This document shows, piece after piece, positions 16,618-25,226 of a stretch of 64,000 nt of DNA (position 1 is its first letter; each line of letters opens with the position of its first letter). The notes beneath the pieces were generated by a model, which did not search any database, was not told the origin of the DNA, and saw only the letters and a list, made by a program, of their open reading frames with translations. The position numbers were made by a program, and so were the translations under genes. This DNA is from CADCVQ01 sp038260305 (lineage in GTDB: Bacteria > Actinomycetota > Thermoleophilia > Solirubrobacterales > Solirubrobacteraceae), in contig JBBSNY010000011.1 in NCBI GenBank assembly GCA_038260305.1, positions 1-64,000 of the forward strand. Direction: 5' to 3'.

Positions 16618-17286
16618 TCAGCGTCCGCACACCGGCCACTGACCGGGTCCTGCCTTGCGATAGAGGATCGCCGCGCGGCGATCCTGCTCGGTCTCCGACG
16701 CGGCGGCAGGGTCGCCCTTGCCGCCGACGGTGCCCCACGTCGTGAACGAGAACTGGTACTTGCCGCGGTACGTGCCGCTCGACGAGACGGCCCGCGGGTT
16801 GCCGTGCGACTCGCACATCGCGATGCCCTCGAGCTGCTGCGGGATCGGCACGGCGGGCGCGCCGCCGTGCAGCTTGCGCTCGAGCTTGCCGCGCAGGTGG
16901 CGGATGTCCTCGCGCAGCTCGCGCGTCTCGACGCGCACCCTGTACGGCGTGAGTTGTGCAAGCCGCCCGCGGATCTCGCTGCGCTCGGCGCGCGTCAGCG
17001 GATCGCCGAGCAGCCGGTGGTAGCGGCGCGCGAAGTGCACGTGCCGATCGGTCAGGATCTTCATCGCGCCCGTGATCATGTCGCCCGGTGGCTTCACGGG
17101 TGCTCCTGCCGGCGCAGCCGACTGATCGACGGCTGCCGCGGGGGGCGGTTGTGGTGGAGCTGCGGCGGGTGCGGGCTGTGCCGGCGCCGTTACGGGCGCC
17201 TGCGCGGAGGCGGTCTGGACGTATGCCGGGAGGGGCGCCGCGACGGCGCTCGTGGCGCAGACGGCGCCCAGGGTTCTGAGACGCAT
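16618..17286 (-). CDS. Secreted Rpf-like transglycosylase
   Basis: 222 residues. A signal peptide ends near residue 28 (TASA|Q), followed by an Ala/Pro-rich linker (30-75), a helical region rich in Arg/Glu with coiled-coil character (80-145), and a C-terminal transglycosylase-like domain. The domain reads IAMCESHGNPRAV, then GKYQFSFTTWGTVGG and ends WPVC. The Glu in CES is the expected catalytic acid, and the paired cysteines match resuscitation-promoting factors, which cleave peptidoglycan. The start at 17286 has GGAAGGA about 9 bases upstream; an ATG at 17304 overlaps that signal and is less likely. Confidence 0.85.
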   Translation of the reverse strand: MRLRTLGAVCATSAVAAPLPAYVQTASAQAPVTAPAQPAPAAAPPQPPPAAAVDQSAAPAGAPVKPPGDMITGAMKILTDRHVHFARRYHRLLGDPLTRAERSEIRGRLAQLTPYRVRVETRELREDIRHLRGKLERKLHGGAPAVPIPQQLEGIAMCESHGNPRAVSSSGTYRGKYQFSFTTWGTVGGKGDPAAASETEQDRRAAILYRKAGPGQWPVCGR

Positions 17287-17577
17287 CCGTTCGTGTCCTT
17301 CCATCGGCCCGGAGGCGACACGCGTCGTGCGCGCGGCGCGAAGGCGGCCGGTCGTTTGCATCGGGCGTGGCGCTGAAACGGCGCCGATTGATCACCCGAA
17401 GTGCGGGAACGGTAGCACGCCGAGACGAACCCCTGTTCGATTCGGAGCCGAACGACGCGAATCGGGTACGTCGCGCCAGCCGAGCATCGCGCAGACGCCT
17501 TCTCTGCGATCACCCGGTCCTCGGACCTCCGGGACGGCGGCGAGCTGCGGCCGGCGCGTTGCTGTGACAATGGCCCG
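17287..17577. other. Divergent intergenic region before thrS
   Basis: This 291-base region serves the divergent transglycosylase and thrS genes and contains no gene. A T-box leader was sought, since thrS is often T-box controlled, but no stem with the conserved tRNA-binding bulge was recognisable. GACAAT at 17566-17571, 6 bases before the thrS GTG, is a weak -10 candidate. Confidence 0.4.
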
Positions 17578-19509
17578 GTGAACGTCACCCTCCCCGACGG
17601 AACCGAGCTGCAGCTCGCCGACGGCGCCACCGGCGCCGATGCGGCCGCCGCGATCGGTCCGGGCCTCGCCCGCGCTGCGATCGCCGTGCGCCAGAACGGG
17701 GAGCTGCGCGATCTCGCGCGCCCGCTCGTTGCGGGCCCGCCGCTGGAGATCATCACGCCGTCATCAGACGGGGCGCTCGACGTCATCCGCCACGACGCCG
17801 CGCACGTGCTGGCGGCCGCGATCATGGAGCTCTACCCCGGCGTGAAGATCTCGATCGGGCCGCCGATCGAGAACGGCTTCTACTACGACTTCGAGTTCCC
17901 GGCCGAAACGACCGTCTCCGACGCCGACTTCGACCGCATCGAGCAGAAGATGCGCCAGCACATCAACGCCGGCGAGCCGTTCGTGCGCGAGGACGTCAGC
18001 GTCGCCGAGGCGCTCGAGCGCTTCCGTGGCGAGGGCCAGGACTACAAGGTCGAGCTCATCGAGGACCTCGTCGCCAACGCCGACCCCGAGCATCCGCTGG
18101 AGACGGTCAGCCTGTACACGAACGGTCCCTTCACCGACCTCTGCCGCGGTCCGCACGGGCCCGGCACGAAGCGCATCAAGGCGGTCAAGCTGCAGTCCGT
18201 CGCCGGCGCGTACTGGCGCGGTGACTCGGCGCGCCAGCAGCTGACGCGCATCTACGGGACCGCGTTCTTCTCCAAGGACGAGCTCGCAAAGCATCTCGAG
18301 CGCCTCGAGCAGGCACGCGCCCGCGATCACCGCAAGCTCGGCAAGGAGCTCGACCTGTTCATGTTCAGCGAGCTGTCTCCGGGGTCGCCGTTCTGGCAGC
18401 CGGCCGGGATGGCGATCTGGAACGAGCTGTCGAAGCTGTGGCGATCGGAGAACGTCGCGCGCGGCTACCGCGAGGTCAAGACGCCGATCCTCTACGACGT
18501 CGAGCTGTTCAAGCAGTCCGGTCATTGGGACACCTACCGCGAGAACATGTACTTCACGGACGTCGAAGAGCGCCCGATGGGGCTGAAGCCGATGAACTGC
18601 CCCGCGCACATCCAGCTCTTCAAGAACGAGCGGCGCTCCTACCGCGACCTGCCGATCCGCTACTCCGAGCAGGGTCTCGTCCATCGTCACGAGCCGTCGG
18701 GCACGCTGCACGGGCTCATGCGGGTGCGCCACATCACCCAGGACGACGCCCACATCTTCTGCACCGAGGAGCAGGTCCGCGACGAGGTCATCGCCGCGCT
18801 GGACTTCGGCTTCTTCCTCTATGACCTGTTCGGCTTCGAGCCGCGTCTGGAGCTCTCGACGCGGCCCGCCAAGCGCGTCGGCTCCGACGAGATGTGGGAC
18901 CGCGCCGAGGCGGCGCTCGAGGGCGCGCTCGACGCACGTGGCCTCGAGTACGAGGTCAACGCCGGCGACGGCGCCTTCTACGGCCCGAAGATCGACCTGC
19001 ACATGACCGACTCGATCGGCCGCTCGTGGCAGCTGGGCACCGTCCAGCTCGACTACTCGATGCCCGAGCGCTTCGAGCTCGCCTACGTCGGCGCCGACGA
19101 CGACGAGCACCGTCCGGTCATGATCCACCGCGCGCTGCTGGGGTCCTTCGAGCGCTTCATCGGGATCCTCATCGAGCACTACGGCGGCGAGTTTCCCGTC
19201 TGGCTGGCGCCGGTGCAGGCGATCGTCCTGCCGATCGCCGACCGTCACGTCGCGGCCGCGACGACCGTCCTGCAAGCGCTCACGGCCGCCGGCCTGCGCG
19301 GCGAGCTCGACGAGCGCACGGAGTCCGTCGGGCGCAAGATCCGCGATGCCGAGCTGCGCAAGATTCCGTACATGCTCGTCATCGGCGATCGCGAGGCCGA
19401 CAGTGCCAGCGTGTCGGTGCGCGAGCATGGCGGCGGCGACACCGGCACCGTCACGACCGCGGAGTTCGTGCAGCGGCTCACCGACGTGGCCGCGAACCGA
19501 TCCGCTTGA
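17578..19509 (+). CDS. thrS: Threonyl-tRNA synthetase
   Basis: 643 residues, full length for a bacterial ThrRS. It charges tRNA-Thr. Order: TGS domain (1-60), the editing domain with its HxxxH zinc-like motif (RHDAAHVLAAA), class II catalytic core with motif 2 around HRHEPSGTLHGLMRVRHI, NCPAHIQLF, and motif 3 near MIHRALLGSFERFIGIL, then the anticodon-binding domain (about 540-640). The GTG start gives MNVTLPDGTEL, a normal TGS beginning. It heads the translation block, with infC 98 bases downstream. Confidence 0.98.
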   Translation: MNVTLPDGTELQLADGATGADAAAAIGPGLARAAIAVRQNGELRDLARPLVAGPPLEIITPSSDGALDVIRHDAAHVLAAAIMELYPGVKISIGPPIENGFYYDFEFPAETTVSDADFDRIEQKMRQHINAGEPFVREDVSVAEALERFRGEGQDYKVELIEDLVANADPEHPLETVSLYTNGPFTDLCRGPHGPGTKRIKAVKLQSVAGAYWRGDSARQQLTRIYGTAFFSKDELAKHLERLEQARARDHRKLGKELDLFMFSELSPGSPFWQPAGMAIWNELSKLWRSENVARGYREVKTPILYDVELFKQSGHWDTYRENMYFTDVEERPMGLKPMNCPAHIQLFKNERRSYRDLPIRYSEQGLVHRHEPSGTLHGLMRVRHITQDDAHIFCTEEQVRDEVIAALDFGFFLYDLFGFEPRLELSTRPAKRVGSDEMWDRAEAALEGALDARGLEYEVNAGDGAFYGPKIDLHMTDSIGRSWQLGTVQLDYSMPERFELAYVGADDDEHRPVMIHRALLGSFERFIGILIEHYGGEFPVWLAPVQAIVLPIADRHVAAATTVLQALTAAGLRGELDERTESVGRKIRDAELRKIPYMLVIGDREADSASVSVREHGGGDTGTVTTAEFVQRLTDVAANRSA

Positions 19510-19607
19510 CCCCGGCGTATACTGCGGCACGTTGACTCAGACATCCCAGAACTTCATGCCGCGCCTGCTCACCGCTTGACGCGCGCCCCGAAACACGTGG
19601 CCCACTA

Positions 19608-20282
19608 GTGCCGGTCCCTCGCAGGTTCGACCGGCGCCCGCCCGAGCGCGACTCGACACGCATCAACGAGCGCATCCGCGTGCCCGAGGTCAGGCTCATC
19701 GACGAGCATGGCGATCAGGTCGGCGTGATGAAGACCGACGATGCGCTGCGCTATGCGCAGGAGCGTGATCTCGACCTCGTCGAGGTCGCTCCCGAGGCAC
19801 GCCCGCCGGTGTGTCGCGTGCTCGACTACTCGAAGTACAAGTACGAGCAGGCCCAGAAGCTGAAGCAGGCGCGCAAGCACCAGCAGCAGATCACGATCCG
19901 CGAGATCAAATTCCGGCCGAAGATCGCGGAGAACGACTACAACACGAAGAAGGGCCACGTCGAGCGCTTCCTGCGCCACAAGGACAAGGTCAAGATCACG
20001 ATCATGTTCCGCGGGCGCGAGGTCACGCACCCCGAGCGCGGCGTCATGATCCTCGACCGCCTCGCGGAGGAGCTTGCCGAGCTCGCCGTCATCGAGCAGC
20101 GTCCGCTGCAGGACGGTCGCAACATGACGATGATGCTCGGCCCGTCGAAGGCGGTGCTCAACGGCGAGATCGCCGCGGCCGGCGAATCGCCGGCGCCCGA
20201 TGCGGTGGCACCCGAGCTCAACGGCGACAAGAACGGCGCCGCCGTCGCGGACGCGGGCGACACCGCGGCGCCCTCCGCCTGA
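19608..20282 (+). CDS. infC: Translation initiation factor IF-3
   Basis: 224 residues. Binds the 30S subunit, prevents premature 50S joining and proofreads the initiator tRNA. N-domain INERIRVPEVRLIDEHG, the linker with SKYKYEQAQKLKQARKHQQ, and C-domain REIKFRPKIAENDYNTK are all standard. The last 45 residues are an acidic Ala/Glu/Asp-rich tail beyond the usual end, a lineage feature. The start is GTG at 19608; unlike many bacteria there is no AUU initiator visible that would allow the classical IF-3 autoregulation. Followed by rpmI and rplT. Confidence 0.97.
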   Translation: MPVPRRFDRRPPERDSTRINERIRVPEVRLIDEHGDQVGVMKTDDALRYAQERDLDLVEVAPEARPPVCRVLDYSKYKYEQAQKLKQARKHQQQITIREIKFRPKIAENDYNTKKGHVERFLRHKDKVKITIMFRGREVTHPERGVMILDRLAEELAELAVIEQRPLQDGRNMTMMLGPSKAVLNGEIAAAGESPAPDAVAPELNGDKNGAAVADAGDTAAPSA

Positions 20283-20296
20283 GGGCGTGCCCGGTC

Positions 20297-20334
20297 ACGT
20301 GCCCGAGCCCCGGGCCCGGGTTTTCGCGGCACGT
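20297..20334 (+). promoter_or_regulatory. Structured leader between infC and rpmI
   Basis: A 7-bp stem, ACGTGCC (20297-20303) with GGCACGT (20328-20334), encloses a GC-rich inner palindrome CCCGGGCCCGGG. A TTTT follows the inner hairpin. In other bacteria L20 represses this operon by binding a structured leader; this hairpin could be such a site or an attenuator. The function is inference. Confidence 0.4.
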
Positions 20335-20356
20335 CTGTCATACTGACGCCCTCGCT

Positions 20357-20560
20357 ATGCCCAAGATGAAGACACATTCCGGCGCCAAGAAGCGCTTCAA
20401 GCTGACCGCCAACGGCAAGGTCAAGGCGCGCCATCCCTTCTCCAGCCACATCCTCGAGAAGAAGTCGCCGAAGAAGAAGACCGCGATGAGCCGTCCGATG
20501 ATGCTCAACGATCACGACGCCCCGCGCGTCAAGAAGCTGCTCGGAGCCAAGAGCAAGTGA
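20357..20560 (+). CDS. rpmI: 50S ribosomal protein L35
   Basis: 67 residues, very basic. The N-terminal MPKMKTHSGAKKRFKLTANG is diagnostic, as is RPMMLNDHDAPRVKKLL near the end. Part of the large subunit. Its stop overlaps the rplT start (GTGA), so L35 and L20 are translationally coupled. Position between infC and rplT is the universal bacterial order. Confidence 0.98.
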   Translation: MPKMKTHSGAKKRFKLTANGKVKARHPFSSHILEKKSPKKKTAMSRPMMLNDHDAPRVKKLLGAKSK

Positions 20561-20916
20561 CCCGCGTCAAGCGTTCAGTCCACGCCCGCAAGAAGCGCCG
20601 CGCGACCCTCGAGCGGACGAAGGGCTTCCGCGGCGAGGCGAACTCGAACTACAAGCGGGCCAAGGAAGCGTTGATGAAGGCGGACGCGTACGCGTACCGC
20701 GATCGGCGCAACCGCAAGCGCGACTTCCGCCGGCTGTGGATCACCCGCATCAACGCCGCCGCGCGCCTCAACGGCATGACGTACGCAACCTTCATCCACG
20801 GCCTCCAGGTCGCCGGCATCGAGCTGGACCGCAAGGTCCTCGCCGACATCGCCGTGCGTGACCCCGAGACGTTCTCCCGATTCGTCGACGCCGCCCGCGA
20901 GGCGTCGGCTGCCTAA
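20557..20916 (+). CDS. rplT: 50S ribosomal protein L20
   Basis: 119 residues. An early-assembly 23S rRNA-binding protein. It has the basic N-terminal arm (ARKKRRATLERTKGFRGE) and the globular domain with RLWITRINAAARLNGMTYATFIHGL. The GTG start at 20557 overlaps the L35 stop by 4 bp. A strong intrinsic terminator follows 30 bases after the stop. In other bacteria L20 is the autogenous repressor of this operon. Confidence 0.98.
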   Translation: MTRVKRSVHARKKRRATLERTKGFRGEANSNYKRAKEALMKADAYAYRDRRNRKRDFRRLWITRINAAARLNGMTYATFIHGLQVAGIELDRKVLADIAVRDPETFSRFVDAAREASAA

Positions 20917-20946
20917 CCGCTCCAAGCCGACAGCAACCACCTCACC

Positions 20947-20980
20947 GGGCGCCGCTTCCTCTCCAGGACGGCGCCCTTTT
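20947..20980 (+). terminator. Rho-independent terminator after rplT
   Basis: GGGCGCCG (20947-20954) pairs perfectly with CGGCGCCC (20969-20976) around a 14-base loop, followed by TTTT. It closes the infC-rpmI-rplT unit. The next gene starts only a few bases beyond, so read-through or a promoter inside the loop region would be needed for that gene. Confidence 0.85.
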
Positions 20981-20987
20981 GTATTCC

Positions 20988-21686
20988 ATGATCATCACCA
21001 GCCCCCACAACGAGAAGCTCAAGGAGATCCGCAAGCTCGCCCGCCGTCGCGAGCGTGATGCCCGCGGGCGCTTCGTCGCCGAGGGCGAGGACCTCGTCGA
21101 CGCCGCCCGCGAGGCCGGCTGGCCCAATCTGCACCTCCTTGCCGCCGCCGGCAGCGATCTGCCGGGCGAGGAGGTCGAGCAGTCGCTGCTGGACGCCGTC
21201 AGCGGTCTCGCGTCGGGGGCGCGCACGATCGGCGTCTACGAGGCCCGCTGGGGCGTGCCGACCGGGCCCTTGTGCGTCTACCTGCACGGGGTCGCGGATC
21301 CCGGCAACGTCGGGACGATCCTGCGTTCGGCGCTCGCGTTCGGCGCGGCGTCCGTCGTGCTCGGGCCGGGCTGTGCCGATCCCTTCGGCCAGAAGGCCGT
21401 GCGCGCATCGATGGGCGCGATCTTCGAGGTTCCGGTGGCACGCGCCCAGGGCGTCGACGACCTGCCCGGCGAGCGCGTTGCGCTGCTCGCGGGCGCGGCC
21501 GCGCCGCTCGCAGGCCCCGCCGGCGCCGAGCTGACGATCATCGTCGGCGCGGAGCGGGGAGGCCTGCCGCCGGAGGTCGTCGGCGCCTGCGATCGAACCG
21601 CTCGCATCCCGATCCTGTCGGAATCGCTGAATGCCGCGATGGCGGCTACCGTCGCGCTCTACGAGTTGACCCGGGGAGAGTTGTGA
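20988..21686 (+). CDS. SpoU/TrmH-family RNA 2'-O-methyltransferase
   Basis: 232 residues. N-terminal substrate-binding domain (IITSPHNEKLKEIRKLARRRERDARGRF and FVAEGEDLV), then a SPOUT knot. Motif 1 is VADPGNVGTILRSALAFGA, motif 2 is VGAERGGLPPE and motif 3 is PILSESLNAAMAATVALYE. Methylates a ribose in rRNA or tRNA using S-adenosylmethionine. The position between rplT and pheS is common in actinobacteria. The ATG at 20988 is chosen; an upstream TTG at 20979 would lie inside the terminator. It overlaps pheS by 4 bp. Confidence 0.92.
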   Translation: MIITSPHNEKLKEIRKLARRRERDARGRFVAEGEDLVDAAREAGWPNLHLLAAAGSDLPGEEVEQSLLDAVSGLASGARTIGVYEARWGVPTGPLCVYLHGVADPGNVGTILRSALAFGAASVVLGPGCADPFGQKAVRASMGAIFEVPVARAQGVDDLPGERVALLAGAAAPLAGPAGAELTIIVGAERGGLPPEVVGACDRTARIPILSESLNAAMAATVALYELTRGEL

Positions 21687-22732
21687 TCCAACGCATCGCA
21701 GAGCTGCAGGCCGAGGCCGAGGTGGCGATCGACGCCGCCGCCTCGAGCGCCGAGCTCGAGGAGCTGCGCGTGCGCTACCTCGGGCGTAAGGCGGAGCTGC
21801 CAAACGTCCTGCGTCAGATCGCGCAGCTCGCGCCCGAGCAGCGCGGGCCGACCGGCAAGGCCGCAAACCAGGCGCGCCAGGCGCTCGAGGCGCTCATCGC
21901 CGAGCGCGCCGAGCGGCTCGCCGGCGGCGAGCTCGAGCGGCGCCTGGCGTCCGACACGGTTGACGTCACGCTGCCCGGCACGCCACGCCAGCCAGTCGGG
22001 GGGCTGCACCTGCTGTCCTCGACACGGCGCGAGATCGAGGACGTCTTCCTGGGCCTCGGCTTCAAGATCGCCGAGGGCCCCGAGGTCGAGACGGTCTACT
22101 ACAACTTCGACGCGCTCAACCACGCCCCGACGCATCCCGCACGTGGGCGTTCGGACACCTTCTACGTCGCGCAGGACGTCGTGCTGCGCACGCACACGTC
22201 GCCAATGCAGATCCGCGCCATGGAGCTCGAGCCGCCACCGCTGTACGTCATCGTCCCCGGGCGCGTCTACCGGCCCGACTCCGACGCCACGCACACGCCG
22301 CAGTTTCATCAGATCGAGGGGCTCGCCGTCGACGAGGACATCACGCTCTCAGACCTCAAGGGCACGCTGCTGGCGTTCGCACGCGCGATCTTCGGCCCCG
22401 ACCGCGACGTGCGCCTGCGCCCGCACTTCTTCCCCTTCACGGAGCCGTCGGTCGAGGTCGACGTGTCGTGCTTCAACTGCAAGCGCGGGCACGTGCGCGA
22501 CGGCTCGCGCTGCCCGGTCTGCAAGGGCACGGAATGGCTTGAGATCCTCGGCTCCGGGATGGTCGATCCGAACGTCTTCGCGCACGTCGCCGAGCACGGC
22601 TATGACCCCGAGCGCGTGCAGGGCTTCGCCTTCGGGATGGGGATCGAGCGGATCGCGATGCTCAAGCACGCTGTCCCCGACCTGCGGCTCTTCTACGACA
22701 ACGACGTGCGCTTCCTGGAGCAGTTCGCATGA
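21683..22732 (+). CDS. pheS: Phenylalanyl-tRNA synthetase alpha subunit
   Basis: 349 residues, normal length. N-terminal coiled coil (about 1-85) with the conserved RYLGRKAELPNVLRQ, then the class II catalytic core. GPEVETVYYNFDALNHAPTHPAR-like motif, DTFYV, LRTHTSPMQIRAM (motif 2 loop) and GFAFGMGIERIAML (motif 3) are visible. A Cys-rich insert (CFNCKRGHVRDGSRCPVCKG) could bind zinc. The GTG start overlaps the upstream methylase stop; the ATG of pheT overlaps its own stop. Forms the alpha2beta2 enzyme with PheT. Confidence 0.97.
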   Translation: MIQRIAELQAEAEVAIDAAASSAELEELRVRYLGRKAELPNVLRQIAQLAPEQRGPTGKAANQARQALEALIAERAERLAGGELERRLASDTVDVTLPGTPRQPVGGLHLLSSTRREIEDVFLGLGFKIAEGPEVETVYYNFDALNHAPTHPARGRSDTFYVAQDVVLRTHTSPMQIRAMELEPPPLYVIVPGRVYRPDSDATHTPQFHQIEGLAVDEDITLSDLKGTLLAFARAIFGPDRDVRLRPHFFPFTEPSVEVDVSCFNCKRGHVRDGSRCPVCKGTEWLEILGSGMVDPNVFAHVAEHGYDPERVQGFAFGMGIERIAMLKHAVPDLRLFYDNDVRFLEQFA

Positions 22733-25173
22733 GGGTGGCGCTGGAGTGGCTCGCCGAGTACTGCGACGCCGGTCTCGAGGCGCGCGACCTCGCCGAGCGC
22801 CTCGCGATGACCGGCACCGAGGTCGACCGCATCCTGCACCACGGCGTCGAGCAGCTCGAGTCGTTCGTCGTCGGGCGCGTCATCGAGACCGTTCAGCACC
22901 CGGACGCCGACCGCCTGACGGTCTGCAAGGTGCTGATCGCCGACGGCGTGCAGACGCAGATCGTCTGCGGCGCGCCGAACGTCGCCGCCGGGCAGATGGT
23001 CGCCATCGCCCGGCCGGGCGCGATCATGCCCGACGGCACGAAGCTCAAGAAGGCCAAGCTGCGCGGGGTCTCCTCGGACGGGATGATCCTCGCCGAGGAC
23101 GAGCTCGCGATCAGCTCCGATCACGACGAGACGATCGTTCTCGCTGCCGCGGGCCTCGTCGTCGGGCAGCCGCTGGCGGGCGTCCTGCCGATCGCGACGG
23201 ACGTGCTCGAGCTCGAGATCACACCGAACCGGCCCGACTGCCTGTCGGTCTACGGCGTCGCGCGCGAGGTCCAGGCGGCGACCGGCGCCGCGCTCGGGCG
23301 CGCGCCGTGGGAGGACGACCCCGGGACGTTCGAGCCGCCGGCGGAAGTCCTCGTCGAGATCGTCGTCGAGGCCACCGACCTGTGCCCGCGCTTCACGGCG
23401 CGCGCGTTCGAGGGCGTTACGATCGCGCCGTCGCCGATCTGGCTCAAGGCGCGGCTCATGGCCGCCGGCCAGCGGCCGATCAACAACGTCGTCGACATCA
23501 CGAACTACGTCATGCTGCTGACCGGCCAGCCGCTGCACGCGTTCGACCTGGACCGCATCGCCGGGTCGCGGCTTGTCGTGCGGCGCGCGGGGGACGGCGA
23601 GGAGGTCCTGACGCTCGACGGCCAGACGCGCGTCCTGGACACCGACGTCTGCCTGATCGCCGACGCTGACGGCCCGACGTCGATCGCCGGCGTCATGGGC
23701 GGCACGCGCTCGGAGGTGCAGGCGGACACGACCCGCGTCCTGATGGAGGCGGCGGCCTGGGACGGGCCGAACATCCACGACACGTCGCTCAAGCTCGGGC
23801 TGCGCAGCGAGGCGAGCGGACGCTTCGAGAAGGGGCTGTCGGTCGAGCAGACGCTCGAGGCGCAGGCCGTAGCGACGCGGCTCATGCTCGAGCTCACCGG
23901 CGCGAAGCTCGTGCCGGGCACGATCGACGTCGGCGGTGCGGGCCCGCAGCCGCTCACCCTCCGCCTGCGCGACGCCCGCGTCAGCGGCCTGCTCGGCGTC
24001 GCGATCGAGCGCTCCGAGAGTGCCTTGCATCTGCAACGGCTCGGCTTCGAAACAGCCGAGCGGCCCGATGGCCTCGACGTGACGGTCCCGCACTGGCGCC
24101 GCAACGACGTCACCCGCGAGGCCGATCTCATCGAGGAGGTCGCGCGCCTGCACGGGGTGAACGACCAGCTTCCGGCGACGCTGCCGAGCCGTCGCGGGGC
24201 GGTCGGCGTGCTGACGGCGGCGCAGCGCCTTCGCCGCCGTGCCGAGGACGCCCTCGCCGGCCGCGGCCTGCTCGAGATCGTCGGCTGGAGCTTCGAGTCG
24301 CCCGACCTCGACGATCGGCTGCGCCTGCCGGCGGACGACCCGCGGCGGGGGCGCGTCGTCATCGAGAATCCGATGAGCGCCGATCAGTCTGTGCTGCGCA
24401 CGACGCTGCTCGGGTCGCTGCTCGGCGCCGCGGCGCACAACGCCGCGCGTGGGCAGGGCGTCCCGGGGATCTTCGAGTCCGGCGCCGTGTACCGCGCTTC
24501 GGATGAGACGCTGCCGCACGAGCACCGCGCGATCGGCGCGCTCGTGCCCGGCGACGTGTTCGCGGCGAAGGGCTACGCCGAGGCGCTGCTGCGTGCGCTG
24601 CGCGTCGAGGCCACGTTCGCCGCCGCGGAGACTCAGGGGCCGGTGCCGGAGCCCGCCCGCTGGTCGGCGCCTTCCGCGATCAGGTCGGCGGCGTCGGGAC
24701 CCGAGCCGTTCCTGCACCCGGGCCGCAGCGCGCACGTCAGGACGGGCGACGCCGTGGTCGGCTGGGTCGGCGACGTCCACCCGCTCGTCGCGGGCGCGTG
24801 GGACCTGGCCGACGTCGCCGCCTTCGAGGTGAACCTCGACGCGCTGATCGCGGCTGCCCCGACCGTGCCGCGCTACGAGGACCTGACGTCGTTTCCCGAG
24901 CTGCGCGAGGACATCGCGATCGTCGTCGACTCCGGCGTCCCCGCCGCGACGGTGCTCGACACGGTCCGGGCGGCGGGCGGCAAGCTGCTCGTCGGCGTGG
25001 AGGTCTTCGACGTCTACCGCGGCGCGCAGATCGCGGCCGGCCGCACGTCGCTGGCGATCGCGTTGACGTTCCGCGCGAAGGACCGCACGCTGACCGACGC
25101 CGACGTCGCCCGCGTGCGCGAGAAGATCGTCGCTCGGCTTGGCAAGGACCTCGGGGGCGAGCTGCGTGGCTGA
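22729..25173 (+). CDS. pheT: Phenylalanyl-tRNA synthetase beta subunit
   Basis: 814 residues, full length. An EMAP-like tRNA-binding domain occupies about 40-150 (HPDADRLTVCKV), then the B3/B4 editing domain (210-370, with ITPNRPDCLSVYGVAREV and DITNYVM just before), B5 (400-470), the inactive class II core, and the C-terminal FDX-ACB anticodon-binding domain (from about 720, FPELREDIAIVVD). Partner of PheS. The ATGA overlap with pheS ensures coupled synthesis. argC begins 54 bases downstream. Confidence 0.97.
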   Translation: MRVALEWLAEYCDAGLEARDLAERLAMTGTEVDRILHHGVEQLESFVVGRVIETVQHPDADRLTVCKVLIADGVQTQIVCGAPNVAAGQMVAIARPGAIMPDGTKLKKAKLRGVSSDGMILAEDELAISSDHDETIVLAAAGLVVGQPLAGVLPIATDVLELEITPNRPDCLSVYGVAREVQAATGAALGRAPWEDDPGTFEPPAEVLVEIVVEATDLCPRFTARAFEGVTIAPSPIWLKARLMAAGQRPINNVVDITNYVMLLTGQPLHAFDLDRIAGSRLVVRRAGDGEEVLTLDGQTRVLDTDVCLIADADGPTSIAGVMGGTRSEVQADTTRVLMEAAAWDGPNIHDTSLKLGLRSEASGRFEKGLSVEQTLEAQAVATRLMLELTGAKLVPGTIDVGGAGPQPLTLRLRDARVSGLLGVAIERSESALHLQRLGFETAERPDGLDVTVPHWRRNDVTREADLIEEVARLHGVNDQLPATLPSRRGAVGVLTAAQRLRRRAEDALAGRGLLEIVGWSFESPDLDDRLRLPADDPRRGRVVIENPMSADQSVLRTTLLGSLLGAAAHNAARGQGVPGIFESGAVYRASDETLPHEHRAIGALVPGDVFAAKGYAEALLRALRVEATFAAAETQGPVPEPARWSAPSAIRSAASGPEPFLHPGRSAHVRTGDAVVGWVGDVHPLVAGAWDLADVAAFEVNLDALIAAAPTVPRYEDLTSFPELREDIAIVVDSGVPAATVLDTVRAAGGKLLVGVEVFDVYRGAQIAAGRTSLAIALTFRAKDRTLTDADVARVREKIVARLGKDLGGELRG

Positions 25174-25226
25174 CGTGCTCGCACCGATCGCGCAGCGGCT
25201 CGATGGTGCCCGGGGCGGTGTGTGGC

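Noticed and set aside
17362..17577. T-box leader for thrS
   Set aside because: No conserved T-box bulge sequence or specifier stem could be recognised; GGTAGCACG near 17413 is only a superficial resemblance.
19506..19537. TTGACC, TATACT and TTGACT upstream of infC as a sigma-70 promoter
   Set aside because: TTGACC and TATACT are only 6 bases apart, and no -10 follows TTGACT at 16-19 bases. The pieces do not make a promoter with normal spacing.
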